This document shows positions 51,098 to 59,218 of a DNA stretch of 60,063 nucleotides, piece after piece; positions within the stretch are counted from its first letter, which is position 1, and each line of letters begins with the position of its first letter. This stretch comes from an uncultured Blautia sp. GTDB taxonomy: Bacteria > Bacillota > Clostridia > Lachnospirales > Lachnospiraceae. The translations under genes and the position numbers were made by a program. The stretch spans positions 1 to 60,063 of the forward strand of contig URMH01000012.1 in NCBI GenBank assembly GCA_900549015.1, in the 5' to 3' direction. Below the pieces are notes generated by a model. It ran no database searches. It was not told the origin of the DNA and saw only the letters and a program-made list of their open reading frames with translations.

Positions 51098-51129
51098 AAG
51101 AGGATTGTTTTTATACAATCCTCTTTTTT
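51098..51129 (+). terminator. Intrinsic terminator downstream of tsf
   Basis: AAGAGGATTG (51098-51107) and CAATCCTCTT (51116-51125) pair fully, then TTTTTT. It is the first strong terminator after rpsB-tsf. Confidence 0.85.
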
Positions 51130-51305
51130 CACAAAGATAAAAAGACAGGAGCGTTACATATTATCATGAACGCAGATAGGAAATTAATTTCTGGAACAAA
51201 ATGAATTTTAAAACCCTTGAAAAGCTCAGAAAATTGGCGCTTGCAAGGGCTTTCTTGAATTATTTTATCAAGAAGTGTGTAGACTGCCATAGGGGGGATA
51301 CGCTA

Positions 51306-51542
51306 ATGTCAGATGAAAGAATTAAAAATGCAAATGAATTGGAGTTTGCTGTGTTTTGTATTGAAAATGTTGCGGCAAAACTTGGCGTTAAAGCAGAAGT
51401 TATTTTTCAGGCATTTACTGAAAAAAGTGACATTTTGAATGGATATATTGTTCCTGAATATGAGTCGCTTCATACGCAGAGCCGTGAGTATATTGTAGAT
51501 GAACTTCTATTTGTAATGCGAGAAAAAGGGGTGAAAGTATGA
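51306..51542 (+). CDS. DUF3791-like small protein
   Basis: This 78-residue protein (ELEFAVFCIENVAAKLGVKAEVIF, then IVPEYESLHTQSREYIVDELL) resembles DUF3791. ATG 51306 has AGGGGGG upstream; the in-frame extension from 51201 is unlikely coding. It overlaps the next gene by 4 nt (ATGA). Homologues sit beside DUF3990 genes, suggesting an antitoxin or partner role, which is inference. Confidence 0.68.
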   Translation: MSDERIKNANELEFAVFCIENVAAKLGVKAEVIFQAFTEKSDILNGYIVPEYESLHTQSREYIVDELLFVMREKGVKV

Positions 51543-52009
51543 TTTTATATCATGGTTCTTATCTGGAGGTTTCCAATCCGGATTTACTCCATTCCAGACA
51601 AAATGTAGATTTTGGTCGGGGATTTTATGTTACACCTCTGTATGAACAAGCGGCGAAATGGGTGGGACGCTTTAAGCGTCTCGGAAAAAAAGGAGTCATT
51701 TCAAAGTATTTATTTGATGAAGGTCGAAAATCAGAATTAAAAGTATTGGAATTTGATTCTTATTCTGAAGAATGGCTTGATTTTATATTGAATTGTCGGA
51801 GTGGCCGGGATACTTCAGACTATGATCTTGTGATTGGCGGTGTTGCCAATGATAAAGTATTTAATACAGTAGAATTGTTTTTTGATGGATTGATTGATAA
51901 AAAGGAAGCTATTAAACGTCTGCGTTACGAGAAACCAAATCTTCAGATTTGTTTCCGTACAGAAAAAGCACTGGAACTTTTGCGTTTTGGAGGGAGTGAA
52001 CTTGTATGA
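51539..52009 (+). CDS. DUF3990 protein, ADP-ribosyltransferase-like
   Basis: This 156-residue protein begins LYHGSYLEVSNPDL, followed by FGRGFYVTPLYEQAAKWVGR and, near the end, NLQICFRTEKAL. The HGS/FYVT/(Q-x-F) pattern is that of small ADP-ribosyltransferase folds to which DUF3990 has been related. It lies between two small genes with 4-nt overlaps at both ends, the layout of a toxin and its neutralisers. Its activity and target are unknown. Confidence 0.72.
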   Translation: MILYHGSYLEVSNPDLLHSRQNVDFGRGFYVTPLYEQAAKWVGRFKRLGKKGVISKYLFDEGRKSELKVLEFDSYSEEWLDFILNCRSGRDTSDYDLVIGGVANDKVFNTVELFFDGLIDKKEAIKRLRYEKPNLQICFRTEKALELLRFGGSELV

Positions 52010-52236
52010 ATGCAAATCCGATTTTGCTTCAAAAAAAATACAGTCGTATAATTGAGAGTTTTGCAAATCGAAAAGGACTTTCCCTTGATGAAGCACTTCG
52101 TTTCTTTTACTATTCTAAAGTTTATCAGCTTATGCGGGATGGTGTTTCTGATATGCACTGTATGAGCGACGCTTACCTTGTGGAAGAGTTAATGCTGGAG
52201 TATCAAGAAAAGGAAAAAATTAAAAATCCAGAGTAA
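52006..52236 (+). CDS. Small helical protein of the DUF3990 cassette
   Basis: This 76-residue protein (KYSRIIESFANRKGLSLDEALRFFYYSKVYQLMRDG, SDMHCMSDAYLVEELMLEY) has repeated helical segments. It is related to the DUF3791-type proteins commonly found with DUF3990. It starts 4 nt inside the upstream gene, so the three genes are translationally coupled. Function unknown. Confidence 0.65.
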   Translation: MNANPILLQKKYSRIIESFANRKGLSLDEALRFFYYSKVYQLMRDGVSDMHCMSDAYLVEELMLEYQEKEKIKNPE

Positions 52237-52247
52237 GGAGAACGCGT

Positions 52248-52757
52248 ATGAAGACGATTTTTCAAAAAGAGAATATAACAGAAGCGGCACTTTTTACTCC
52301 ATTTGATACAACGAAAAAATAAAGGATTTTCCGGGAATTTGTGTTTCCATATTTTCTGAAAATATTATTCAGAAGTTTGCTTCTATGGAGAATGCAAAAT
52401 AGATAGCAGAACTGTACACCACAAACGGTGCATTGCCGGTTTATAAAATTTCGTATAAAAATCAGGAGATTGCTTTTTGTTTATCCCGGGTAGGAGCGGC
52501 GGCAGGAGGGATGTCTGACTGTTGAAATGGAATGTGCTTCAATGCTGGCAGTTTCCCAGTATAGAAATATTCTGTTTGCACAATTTCTATACGGGGCAGA
52601 TAATCTCAGTTCCGAAAATGGGAAATTCGGGATTTGCAGTTATACGGGCTTACAAATGCTGAAAAATATATGCTGTTGCATTTGGGTGTGGACTGGCTTT
52701 ATAGGCACTCAGAATAGCTGGTGTGAAGTAGGAGAAATCACAGAGAACAAATATTAA
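52248..52757 (+). pseudogene. Degenerate nucleoside phosphorylase
   Basis: The start (AAGGAG, ATG 52248) gives MKTIFQKENITEAALFTPFD and then stops. Shifted frames continue with IKDFPGICVSIFSEN, an in-frame TAG, NGALPVYKISYKNQEIAFCLSRVGAA, and finally EMECASMLAVSQYRNILFAQFLYGADNLSS. These are N- and C-terminal pieces of a nucleoside phosphorylase (MTA/purine type) whose middle, including the phosphate-binding segment, has been deleted. Confidence 0.75.
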
Positions 52758-52778
52758 AATTTAAAATGGAGTTGTAAA

Positions 52779-53624
52779 ATGGATTTAAAAAACAGAACAT
52801 TGTCAAATTTCGCAGAACTTGTAGAAACAGGTGAATGCAAAAAATTTAAAGGAAGATTAAAAGTGGGCGTGGATCTTGGAACTGCAAATACCGTTCTGGC
52901 GGTTGTGGATACTGCAAATCGCCCTATAGCTGGAATTTCTGCACCTTCTCACGCAATTCAGGATGGAGTGATTTTGAATTACTATGAATGCGTACAACTT
53001 GTATCAAAGTTAAAAGAAACACTGGAAGAGAGGCTTGGTACGGAGCTTACTTATGCGGCAGCAGCAATTCCGCCTGGGGTATCTGAAGGTAGTGTTAAGA
53101 GTATTGGGTATGTATTGGAGGGGGCCGGTTTTGAAGTGACGAATATCGTAGATGAGCCGACTGCTGCCGCTGCTGTATTAAAAATAAGTGATGGCGCTGT
53201 TGTGGATGTAGGTGGTGGTACTACAGGAATCAGCATTCTAAATAACGGAAAAGTAATTTATACGGATGATGAAGCAACTGGGGGAACTCATATGACGATG
53301 ACGGTTGCGGGGCATTATCGTATTTCCTATGAAGAGGCGGAATTACTGAAAAGACAGACGGACAGGCAGGATGAAATATTCCCTGTGATTAAAGCTACTG
53401 TAGAAAAAATGGCTTTAATAACAGAAAAGTTTATCAAAGGATATGATGTTCCGGCTATTTATGTTGTAGGTGGTTCCTCCATGTTTCGCGAATTTACACC
53501 GGTATTTGAGAAACGCCTGAAGCTTCCGGTCTATCAGCCGGTTCATCCGCTTCTGGTTACGCCTCTTGGAATTGCTTATTGCTGTCAGCTTCCGGATATT
53601 TCTGGAAAAAAGACAACAAAATAA
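52779..53624 (+). CDS. eutJ: EutJ-like actin/Hsp70-fold protein
   Basis: This 281-residue protein has the sugar-kinase/Hsp70 nucleotide motifs: VGVDLGTANTVLAVVD (phosphate 1), DVGGGTTGISIL (phosphate 2) and VVGGSSMFREF (adenosine). It matches EutJ, a chaperone-like protein of ethanolamine-utilisation microcompartments. No other eut gene is visible in this window, so the gene is an orphan here. Its partner may be elsewhere, or the name may be misleading. Confidence 0.8.
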   Translation: MDLKNRTLSNFAELVETGECKKFKGRLKVGVDLGTANTVLAVVDTANRPIAGISAPSHAIQDGVILNYYECVQLVSKLKETLEERLGTELTYAAAAIPPGVSEGSVKSIGYVLEGAGFEVTNIVDEPTAAAAVLKISDGAVVDVGGGTTGISILNNGKVIYTDDEATGGTHMTMTVAGHYRISYEEAELLKRQTDRQDEIFPVIKATVEKMALITEKFIKGYDVPAIYVVGGSSMFREFTPVFEKRLKLPVYQPVHPLLVTPLGIAYCCQLPDISGKKTTK

Positions 53625-53665
53625 AAATGTGATAAGCGTTTTTATTGTATTTTTTAGAAAATCTA

Positions 53666-53694
53666 TTGTGTTTTTTGGAAAACAGAGGTAAAAT
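53666..53694 (+). promoter_or_regulatory. Promoter of the thiamin operon
   Basis: TTGTGT (53666-53671) and TAAAAT (53689-53694) are 17 bp apart, just before the riboswitch. Confidence 0.65.
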
Positions 53695-53707
53695 AATTAT
53701 CGAAATA

Positions 53708-53804
53708 AATACAGGGGAGCTTGTGTTTGCAGGCTGAGAGGAAGTAATCGAACTTCGACCCTTAAACCTGATGCGGATAATGCCGCCGTAGGAAGTCATT
53801 ATAC
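53708..53804 (+). ncRNA. TPP riboswitch (THI element)
   Basis: The conserved core is easy to read: GGGGAGC, GGCTGAGAGG, GACCCTTAAACCTGA, GGATAATGCCGCCGTAGG. It should bind thiamin pyrophosphate and control thiW-thiM-thiE-HAD-thiD. A terminator hairpin follows at 53816. Confidence 0.95.
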
Positions 53805-53815
53805 AGGGATTTTTT

Positions 53816-53850
53816 ACAGGAGGCGCCGTAAGGTTTGTCTCCTGTTTTAT
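53816..53850 (+). terminator. Expression-platform terminator of the TPP riboswitch
   Basis: ACAGGAG (53816-53822) pairs with CTCCTGT (53839-53845), then TTTATT. TPP binding would favour it. Confidence 0.72.
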
Positions 53851-53869
53851 TATGTTTGATTATCTTTGA

Positions 53870-54040
53870 GAAGGGGGGAGCGGAGACCACTTATGTGGCG
53901 GACTGAGGGGGAGCGCCCTGAGTTTTGTATATCAGCGATGGGAAGCCGTGTTCCGGCGTGAGAGGATACCAGAAAGTATCGACCGAACTTCCGTAGTTAT
54001 CAAGGGATAACTATATCTATTTTGGAAGCGTCGCTGATTA
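53870..54040 (+). ncRNA. Second structured leader, TPP-like but non-canonical
   Basis: Between the first terminator and thiW lies an RNA with P1 ATCAGCGA/TCGCTGAT (53931-53938, 54031-54038), GCCG/CGGC, a GTGAGAGG core (compare CTGAGA), hairpin GATAC/GTATC, CTTCC/GGAAG enclosing TAGTTATC/GATAACTA. The arms are arranged like a TPP aptamer, but the GCGTAGG and ACCTGA signatures are missing. A smaller hairpin region precedes it. I cannot name its class. Confidence 0.6.
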
Positions 54041-54077
54041 CAGCCGTTTCCTGATTAACTCAAAGGAGAAAATAAAT

Positions 54078-54590
54078 ATGACAAAAATGAACATTAAAAA
54101 ATTATCGATTGCCGGTGTTTTCTGTGCAGTTGCCGTTGTGGGAAGCCTGTTTTCTTTTCCTGTATTTGGGAGTAAGTGTGCTCCGGTACAGCATATGATC
54201 AACATACTGTGTGCGGTTCTCTTGGGACCGGGCTATGGAGTAGGTGTTGCCTTTGGAGCTTCTCTGATTCGAAATCTGCTTGGACTTGGCAGCTTAATGG
54301 CTTTTCCGGGAAGTATGTTTGGAGCTTTGCTGTGCGGGCTGGTTTACAGTAAAACCGGAAATCTTTTCGGAACGCTTGCTGGAGAAGTATTTGGCACAGC
54401 AATCCTTGGCGGACTGTGTGCGTATCCTATGGCAATTCTTTTTATGGGACAAAGTGCATCCGGTCTTGCTTTTTATGCCTATATTGTTCCGTTTTTAATT
54501 TCTACTGTTGGTGGAGCGGTTATTTCTGCAGTTCTGCTTTACAGCTTGAAAAAATCGAATGTTCTGCATACCATGCAGGAATCTGTTTGA
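54078..54590 (+). CDS. thiW: ThiW, ECF-transporter substrate-binding component for a thiamin precursor
   Basis: This 170-residue membrane protein has about five TM helices and the ThiW pattern SKCAPVQHMINILCAVLLGPGYG and LGSLMAFPGSMFGALLCGL. S components bind the vitamin precursor (proposed hydroxyethylthiazole) and use shared EcfA/A'/T subunits, which are not in this window. AAAGGAG precedes ATG 54078. The next gene encodes the kinase for that thiazole, supporting the substrate. Confidence 0.9.
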   Translation: MTKMNIKKLSIAGVFCAVAVVGSLFSFPVFGSKCAPVQHMINILCAVLLGPGYGVGVAFGASLIRNLLGLGSLMAFPGSMFGALLCGLVYSKTGNLFGTLAGEVFGTAILGGLCAYPMAILFMGQSASGLAFYAYIVPFLISTVGGAVISAVLLYSLKKSNVLHTMQESV

Positions 54591-54608
54591 TAACTGGGAG
54601 AAAGAAAT

Positions 54609-55430
54609 ATGCTTGAGAATATGCTTGAAAATGTGAGGAAGAAAAATCCGCTTATTCATAATATTACAAATTATGTGACAGTCAACGATTGTGCAAACAT
54701 TGTGCTTGCCTGCGGAGCTTCCCCTATCATGGCTGATGATAAGAATGAAGCTGCAGAGATTACAGAGATTTGCGCAGGACTGAATATTAATATCGGGACA
54801 CTGAATACGAGAACAATCGATGCTATGTTGATTGCGGGCAAACGGTCAAATGAATTGCATCATCACGTTGTGTTGGATCCGGTGGGTGCGGGAGCGTCTA
54901 AGCTGCGGACAGATACAGCAAGAAGACTTCTGAAAGAAGTGAAGTTTTCTGTGATTCGTGGTAATATTTCTGAAATTAAAACGCTTGCGTCCGGAAGCGG
55001 GACAACAAAAGGGGTAGATGCAGATGTGGCAGATAAAGTAACGGAGGAAAACCTGGAAGGAGCCGTTGCTTTTGCCAAAGCATTTGCAGAAAAAGCAGGG
55101 GCTGTTATTGTGATTACCGGTGCAATTGATATTGTTGCGGATAGTAAAAAAGCATATTGTATCCGTAACGGACATTCTATGATGGCTTCTATTACAGGAA
55201 CAGGCTGTCAGCTTTCGGCTATGACGGCCGCTTTTGTAGCGGCAAATCCAGAATGTCTGTTGGAAGCGTGTGTCGCAGCTGTTTGTACTATGGGTTATGC
55301 CGGCGAGGTGGCGTATAGCAGACTTAAAGAAATGGACGGAAACGCCACATATCGAAACTATATTATTGATGCAGTTTATAATATGACTCCGGAAATGTTG
55401 GGGAAAGGTGCAAAGTATGAAGTGCGATAA
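54609..55430 (+). CDS. thiM: Hydroxyethylthiazole kinase
   Basis: This 273-residue ribokinase-fold enzyme phosphorylates hydroxyethylthiazole. It has HNITNYVTVNDCANIVLACGASPIMADD and the catalytic-site ITGTGCQLSA. Length is standard. It overlaps thiE (starting 55417) by 14 nt, a coupled pair. Confidence 0.95.
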   Translation: MLENMLENVRKKNPLIHNITNYVTVNDCANIVLACGASPIMADDKNEAAEITEICAGLNINIGTLNTRTIDAMLIAGKRSNELHHHVVLDPVGAGASKLRTDTARRLLKEVKFSVIRGNISEIKTLASGSGTTKGVDADVADKVTEENLEGAVAFAKAFAEKAGAVIVITGAIDIVADSKKAYCIRNGHSMMASITGTGCQLSAMTAAFVAANPECLLEACVAAVCTMGYAGEVAYSRLKEMDGNATYRNYIIDAVYNMTPEMLGKGAKYEVR

Positions 55431-56058
55431 AAAAACAATGCTTCTCTATGCTGTTACAGACAGAGCATGGACAGGCAGACAAAGTTTATACGAACAGGTT
55501 GAAGCTGCCTTAAAAGGCGGCGCAACCTGCATTCAGCTCCGTGAAAAAGATTTAAATGAGGAAGATTTTCTGAGAGAATCAATAGAGATGGCAGCTCTTT
55601 GTAAAAAATATAAGGTTCCGTTTCTGATAAATGATAATGTAGAAATTGCAATCAAATGTCATGCGGATGGGGTTCATGTGGGACAAAAAGATATGGAAGC
55701 TTCCCAGGTTCGACAGAGAGTTGGAAAAGATATGATAATCGGTGTTTCTGCCCATTCAGTAGAAGAAGCTCTGGAAGCCGTAAAAAGTGGTGCAGATTAT
55801 CTGGGTGTTGGAGCGGTATTTTCAACTTCTACAAAATCAGACGCAGAAGTTCTGTCAAGACAGGTTCTTCGGGATATTTGTTCTGCTGTAGATATTCCTG
55901 TCGTTGCGATTGGAGGTATCAGTAAAACAAATATATCTCAGCTTTCCGGCACAGGAGTTGATGGTGTTGCTCTGGTCAGTGCGATTTTTGCAGCAGAGAA
56001 TATCGAAGATGAATGCTGCATGCTTCGCAGGCTGTCGGAAGAGATGGTAAAGGGATGA
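55417..56058 (+). CDS. thiE: Thiamin-phosphate synthase
   Basis: This 213-residue TIM barrel joins hydroxymethylpyrimidine pyrophosphate to thiazole phosphate. KGGATCIQLREKDL, PFLINDNVEIA, HVGQKDM and GVDGVALVSAIF are characteristic. ATG 55417 has GGGAAAGGTG at 6 nt; the longer in-frame start has none. Confidence 0.95.
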   Translation: MKCDKKTMLLYAVTDRAWTGRQSLYEQVEAALKGGATCIQLREKDLNEEDFLRESIEMAALCKKYKVPFLINDNVEIAIKCHADGVHVGQKDMEASQVRQRVGKDMIIGVSAHSVEEALEAVKSGADYLGVGAVFSTSTKSDAEVLSRQVLRDICSAVDIPVVAIGGISKTNISQLSGTGVDGVALVSAIFAAENIEDECCMLRRLSEEMVKG

Positions 56059-56714
56059 ATATAAAATGTGCGATTTTTGATTTTGATGGAACTCTGTTTG
56101 ATTCTATGTTTATCTGGGATGAGATTGGAGAACGTTATCTTCGTTCCCTTGGAAAAGAGCCGAATCCGTCCATGCGTGAAGCCGTCAGAACGCTAAGCCT
56201 TTATCAGGCAGCCTGTTATTTGCGGAGAGAGTATGATTTGCCGCTTTCAACGGAAGGAATCATGAAAGGTATCAATCAGATGATTGAGCATTTTTATCTT
56301 AGTGAGATTTTACCGAAACCTGGGGTTTGTGAGTTTCTGGAACATATGAAAAAAGCGGGGATTTCCATGTGTATTGCCACAGCTTCTGAACGGTATCAGA
56401 TAGAAGCGGCTTTGAAGAGGTGTGGAATGAGTCAATATTTTGATGCGATTTTCACCTGCAGCGAAATCGGGCATGGCAAGGAGGAACCATTTATTTTTCG
56501 GCAAGCAATGGAGGTCTGTGGAGCTGAACGAAATACAACGGTTGTATTTGAAGATGCGTTTCATGCAGCTTTGACAGCAAGGAAAGATGGTTTTTCAGTA
56601 ATAGCCGTATATGATGAAAGTGAGAAATATCAAGAGGAAATTCGCCGTCTGGCTGATTGTTATCTGGTGGATTTTGTGCATACAAAAGATTTTTGGGAGT
56701 TTATTTCCGGTTAG
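56055..56714 (+). CDS. HAD-family phosphatase in the thiamin operon
   Basis: This 219-residue protein has FDFDGTLFDS (nucleophile), ATASERYQ (motif II), and VVFEDAFHAALTA (motif IV). The start overlaps the thiE stop (ATGA). It belongs to HAD subfamily IA. Placed between thiE and thiD it may dephosphorylate a thiamin intermediate, but the substrate is inference; other small phosphates are equally possible. Confidence 0.85.
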   Translation: MNIKCAIFDFDGTLFDSMFIWDEIGERYLRSLGKEPNPSMREAVRTLSLYQAACYLRREYDLPLSTEGIMKGINQMIEHFYLSEILPKPGVCEFLEHMKKAGISMCIATASERYQIEAALKRCGMSQYFDAIFTCSEIGHGKEEPFIFRQAMEVCGAERNTTVVFEDAFHAALTARKDGFSVIAVYDESEKYQEEIRRLADCYLVDFVHTKDFWEFISG

Positions 56715-56776
56715 GTAAGATTATAGATGTAAGGTGTGTTTAAGAAGCAGAGATTTTAAGAAAGGAAAATGCAAGT

Positions 56777-57592
56777 ATGAATTTAAAAACAGCATTGACG
56801 ATTGCGGGAAGTGACTGCAGCGGAGGCGCGGGGATTCAGGCTGATCTGAAGACGATGATCATGAATGGAGTTTATGGTATGAGTGCTGTTACAGCGCTTA
56901 CTGCCCAGAATACAACAGGAGTAAGAGCAATTCAGGAGGTTACGCCTGATTTTCTGAAAAAACAGCTTGATGCCATATTTGAGGATATTTATCCGGATGC
57001 GGTGAAAATCGGCATGGTATCATCAGGTGAGCTGATCCGTGTGATTGCTGACAGATTGAGATATTACCATGCAAATAATGTGGTAGTTGATCCTGTAATG
57101 GTAGCAACTTCCGGCTCTGCTTTGATAAAAAATGATGCGGTTCAGACTCTGATTGAAGAGCTGCTTCCAATTGCTGTTCTTGTGACGCCAAATATTCCGG
57201 AAGCAGAAGTTCTCTCCGGTATGGCTGTTGAAACAAAAGAGGATATGCTCATTGCTGCCAAGAAGATTGGAGATGCCAATCATTGTGCAGTTTTGCTTAA
57301 AGGCGGTCACAGTATCAACGATGCCAATGATCTGCTTTATGAAAATGGCAGATTTCAGTGGTTTGAGGGAAAACGGATCCATAATTCAAATACACATGGT
57401 ACCGGTTGTACACTTTCCAGCGCCATTGCCTCTAATCTTGCAAAGGGATTTACTTTGGCGGAAGCTGTTCGGAGAGCAAAAGACTATATTTCTGAGGCGC
57501 TTGCCGCGATGCTTGATTTGGGGAAAGGTTCCGGGCCTATGAATCACGGGTTTGATCTTCAGGGGAAATACGCGCAGAGTTTAAAGCAGTAA
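56777..57592 (+). CDS. thiD: Hydroxymethylpyrimidine/phosphomethylpyrimidine kinase
   Basis: This 271-residue ribokinase-fold enzyme performs both phosphorylations of hydroxymethylpyrimidine. The N-terminus TIAGSDCSGGAGIQADLKT, the middle VVDPVMVATSGSAL and HGTGCTLSSAIASNLAKG are typical. It completes a salvage pathway with ThiM and ThiE. Confidence 0.95.
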   Translation: MNLKTALTIAGSDCSGGAGIQADLKTMIMNGVYGMSAVTALTAQNTTGVRAIQEVTPDFLKKQLDAIFEDIYPDAVKIGMVSSGELIRVIADRLRYYHANNVVVDPVMVATSGSALIKNDAVQTLIEELLPIAVLVTPNIPEAEVLSGMAVETKEDMLIAAKKIGDANHCAVLLKGGHSINDANDLLYENGRFQWFEGKRIHNSNTHGTGCTLSSAIASNLAKGFTLAEAVRRAKDYISEALAAMLDLGKGSGPMNHGFDLQGKYAQSLKQ

Positions 57593-57602
57593 TTAGAAAA
57601 AC

Positions 57603-57643
57603 AAGGCGATTTTAATGGTTATTTTTTAAATCGCCTTATTTTT
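57603..57643. terminator. Bidirectional terminator
   Basis: AAGGCGATTT (57603-57612) and AAATCGCCTT (57628-57637) pair with ATTTTT after; complementary A-run on the other side. It serves the thi operon and the convergent permease remnant. Confidence 0.85.
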
Positions 57644-57673
57644 GAATAACTGGGGCAAGGTATCCACTGAGAA

Positions 57674-59119
57674 CTATTCAGTTGTTTCAATCGAGTTCAC
57701 GATGCTCATTTTTGCAATAGAACGCAAAGGGATAGCTGTTGCTGACAAGCAGGCCACAATGGATATGAGTGCCGCTTCGATAATTGGTAAATATGGAATA
57801 GAAACAAATTGTAGACGATTTGTTGTAGCGGCATTTATAAATATAGTGCAAATATATCCTAAGATACCGCCAATTATAGATGCAATCATTCCGTAATAAG
57901 CACCCTCCCACAAAAAAGTTTTGTAAAGACTGTTTGTGCTCATGCCGATTGCCCGCTGCATACCGATTTCAGCAATACGGGTGTGGATATTACTGTAAAC
58001 GGTATTCACAATATTTAGTATTCCGATAAAACCAATAAAGAAGATAAGCCACCAGCATAACATGCTGATTTGCTTGAAACTTTCTTCAAGTTGTTTGGCT
58101 GTCTGCTGATAGGAAATCCAATGACTGCCTGTGTTTTTATCACACCAATTATCTAGCCATGTTTCGAATTGCGCATGATCCATCTGGGACTTTAAGGTTG
58201 GATAAACTTCCAAATAATAATTATTTGCTGTCAGCAGGTCATATGTTTTATTACTGACTATTATCTGTACCCCATTTGTAAAGCCCTCGTTGTTAATTGT
58301 AACAGCCGTATTGGCAATACCCACAACGCGCAGCTTGTATTCATTAACCAGTATGGTATCGTTATACTCAAAGGAAGTATTTTCAAAATTTTCCCCCTCA
58401 TAAGAAAATGGAATTGGATTTTTAACAATACATGCTGTTCCTGATAACAAATCAGCTTTATCTTGTTCTGATAAACTATTTACATAAGAAATTAAACGGG
58501 TATCATCTATACCTGCAATTTGAAAACTTTCTGCAGGTTGGAGTTTAAAGTCAAGTTCAATCGGAATACTTCCAGTCGCGTCTTGAGTATAAACAGATAA
58601 TTTTGTTGTTGCTAAATTTTCTACCAGTTCGTTATTACGAATTTCAGATATGCTTTCCGGGGGAACTCCAATACCTTCATTTGTAACTGCATAATCGCCC
58701 AAAGTCATATCCCGTACATTTTTACTTGTATCAAGGAGTGCCGTAAAACTTTGTAAGGATACAAAAACAGTAATACTCATAATTAATGAGAGGATAGTAA
58801 TAACAGTCCTGCCGCGTCCGCGCTTTAAATTCAATCTTGCATAGTAGGATTCGAAATTACGAATGACTTTTTCTTTACGACCACGACGCTTTATTTTTAT
58901 ACTTTGCCCCGAAATGGCAACGGCAGGCGATACATGAGAAGCATATCTTGCAGCCGGAAATGCTGCTGACATTGAAAATAGCAATGTTATGGCTCCACTT
59001 ACAAAATATAGAAGAAAGTTATCAGGTTTTGTTTCGTGAATTATCTGATTAAGTTCCATTGTACTGTTTGTCATAAATAAATCGGGATTTGTGGAGAGAT
59101 TTCCTGAGTTTTCCTTATT
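57674..59119 (-). pseudogene. 5'-truncated FtsX-type ABC permease
   Basis: The reading frame (466 codons from ATG 59074; open from 59119) begins in the middle of a large FtsX-type permease: an intramembrane helix YFVSGAITLLFSMSAAFP, then ARYASHVSPAVAISG, the central cytoplasmic linker, a second core with a TM, a large extracellular domain and three C-terminal TM helices (IGILNIVNTVYSNIHTRIAEIGMQRAIG). The N-terminal FtsX half is missing. The frame stays open upstream to a stop at 59120-59122, near the integrase. Probably the gene was split by the integrated element. Confidence 0.72.
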
Positions 59120-59161
59120 TTACAGGCTTTTTAGCCCCTTAGATAGTGAAATGATATGTAT

Positions 59162-59215
59162 TTTCCCTTATTTTTACCCTTGTGAGGAATCCGCAAGGGA
59201 AATAAGGGAAATTTT
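59162..59215. repeat. Inverted and tandem repeats next to the integrase
   Basis: CCCTTATTT...CCCTTG (59165-59181) mirrors CAAGGGAAATAAGGG (59195-59209) with a 3-nt bulge. AAGGGAAAT occurs twice in tandem on the right arm. Such repeats beside an integrase gene are typical arm-type recombinase sites; a plus-strand T-run also allows termination. Confidence 0.5.
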
Positions 59216-59218
59216 TAT

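Noticed and set aside
51201..51305. N-terminal extension of the DUF3791-like gene
   Set aside because: No ribosome site at 51201; a good one precedes ATG 51306.
52527..52757. Separate 76-residue gene
   Set aside because: It is the C-terminal piece of the broken phosphorylase.
53931..54038. Second canonical TPP riboswitch
   Set aside because: The CTGAGA, ACCTGA and GCGTAGG signatures are not present; listed as an unassigned RNA instead.
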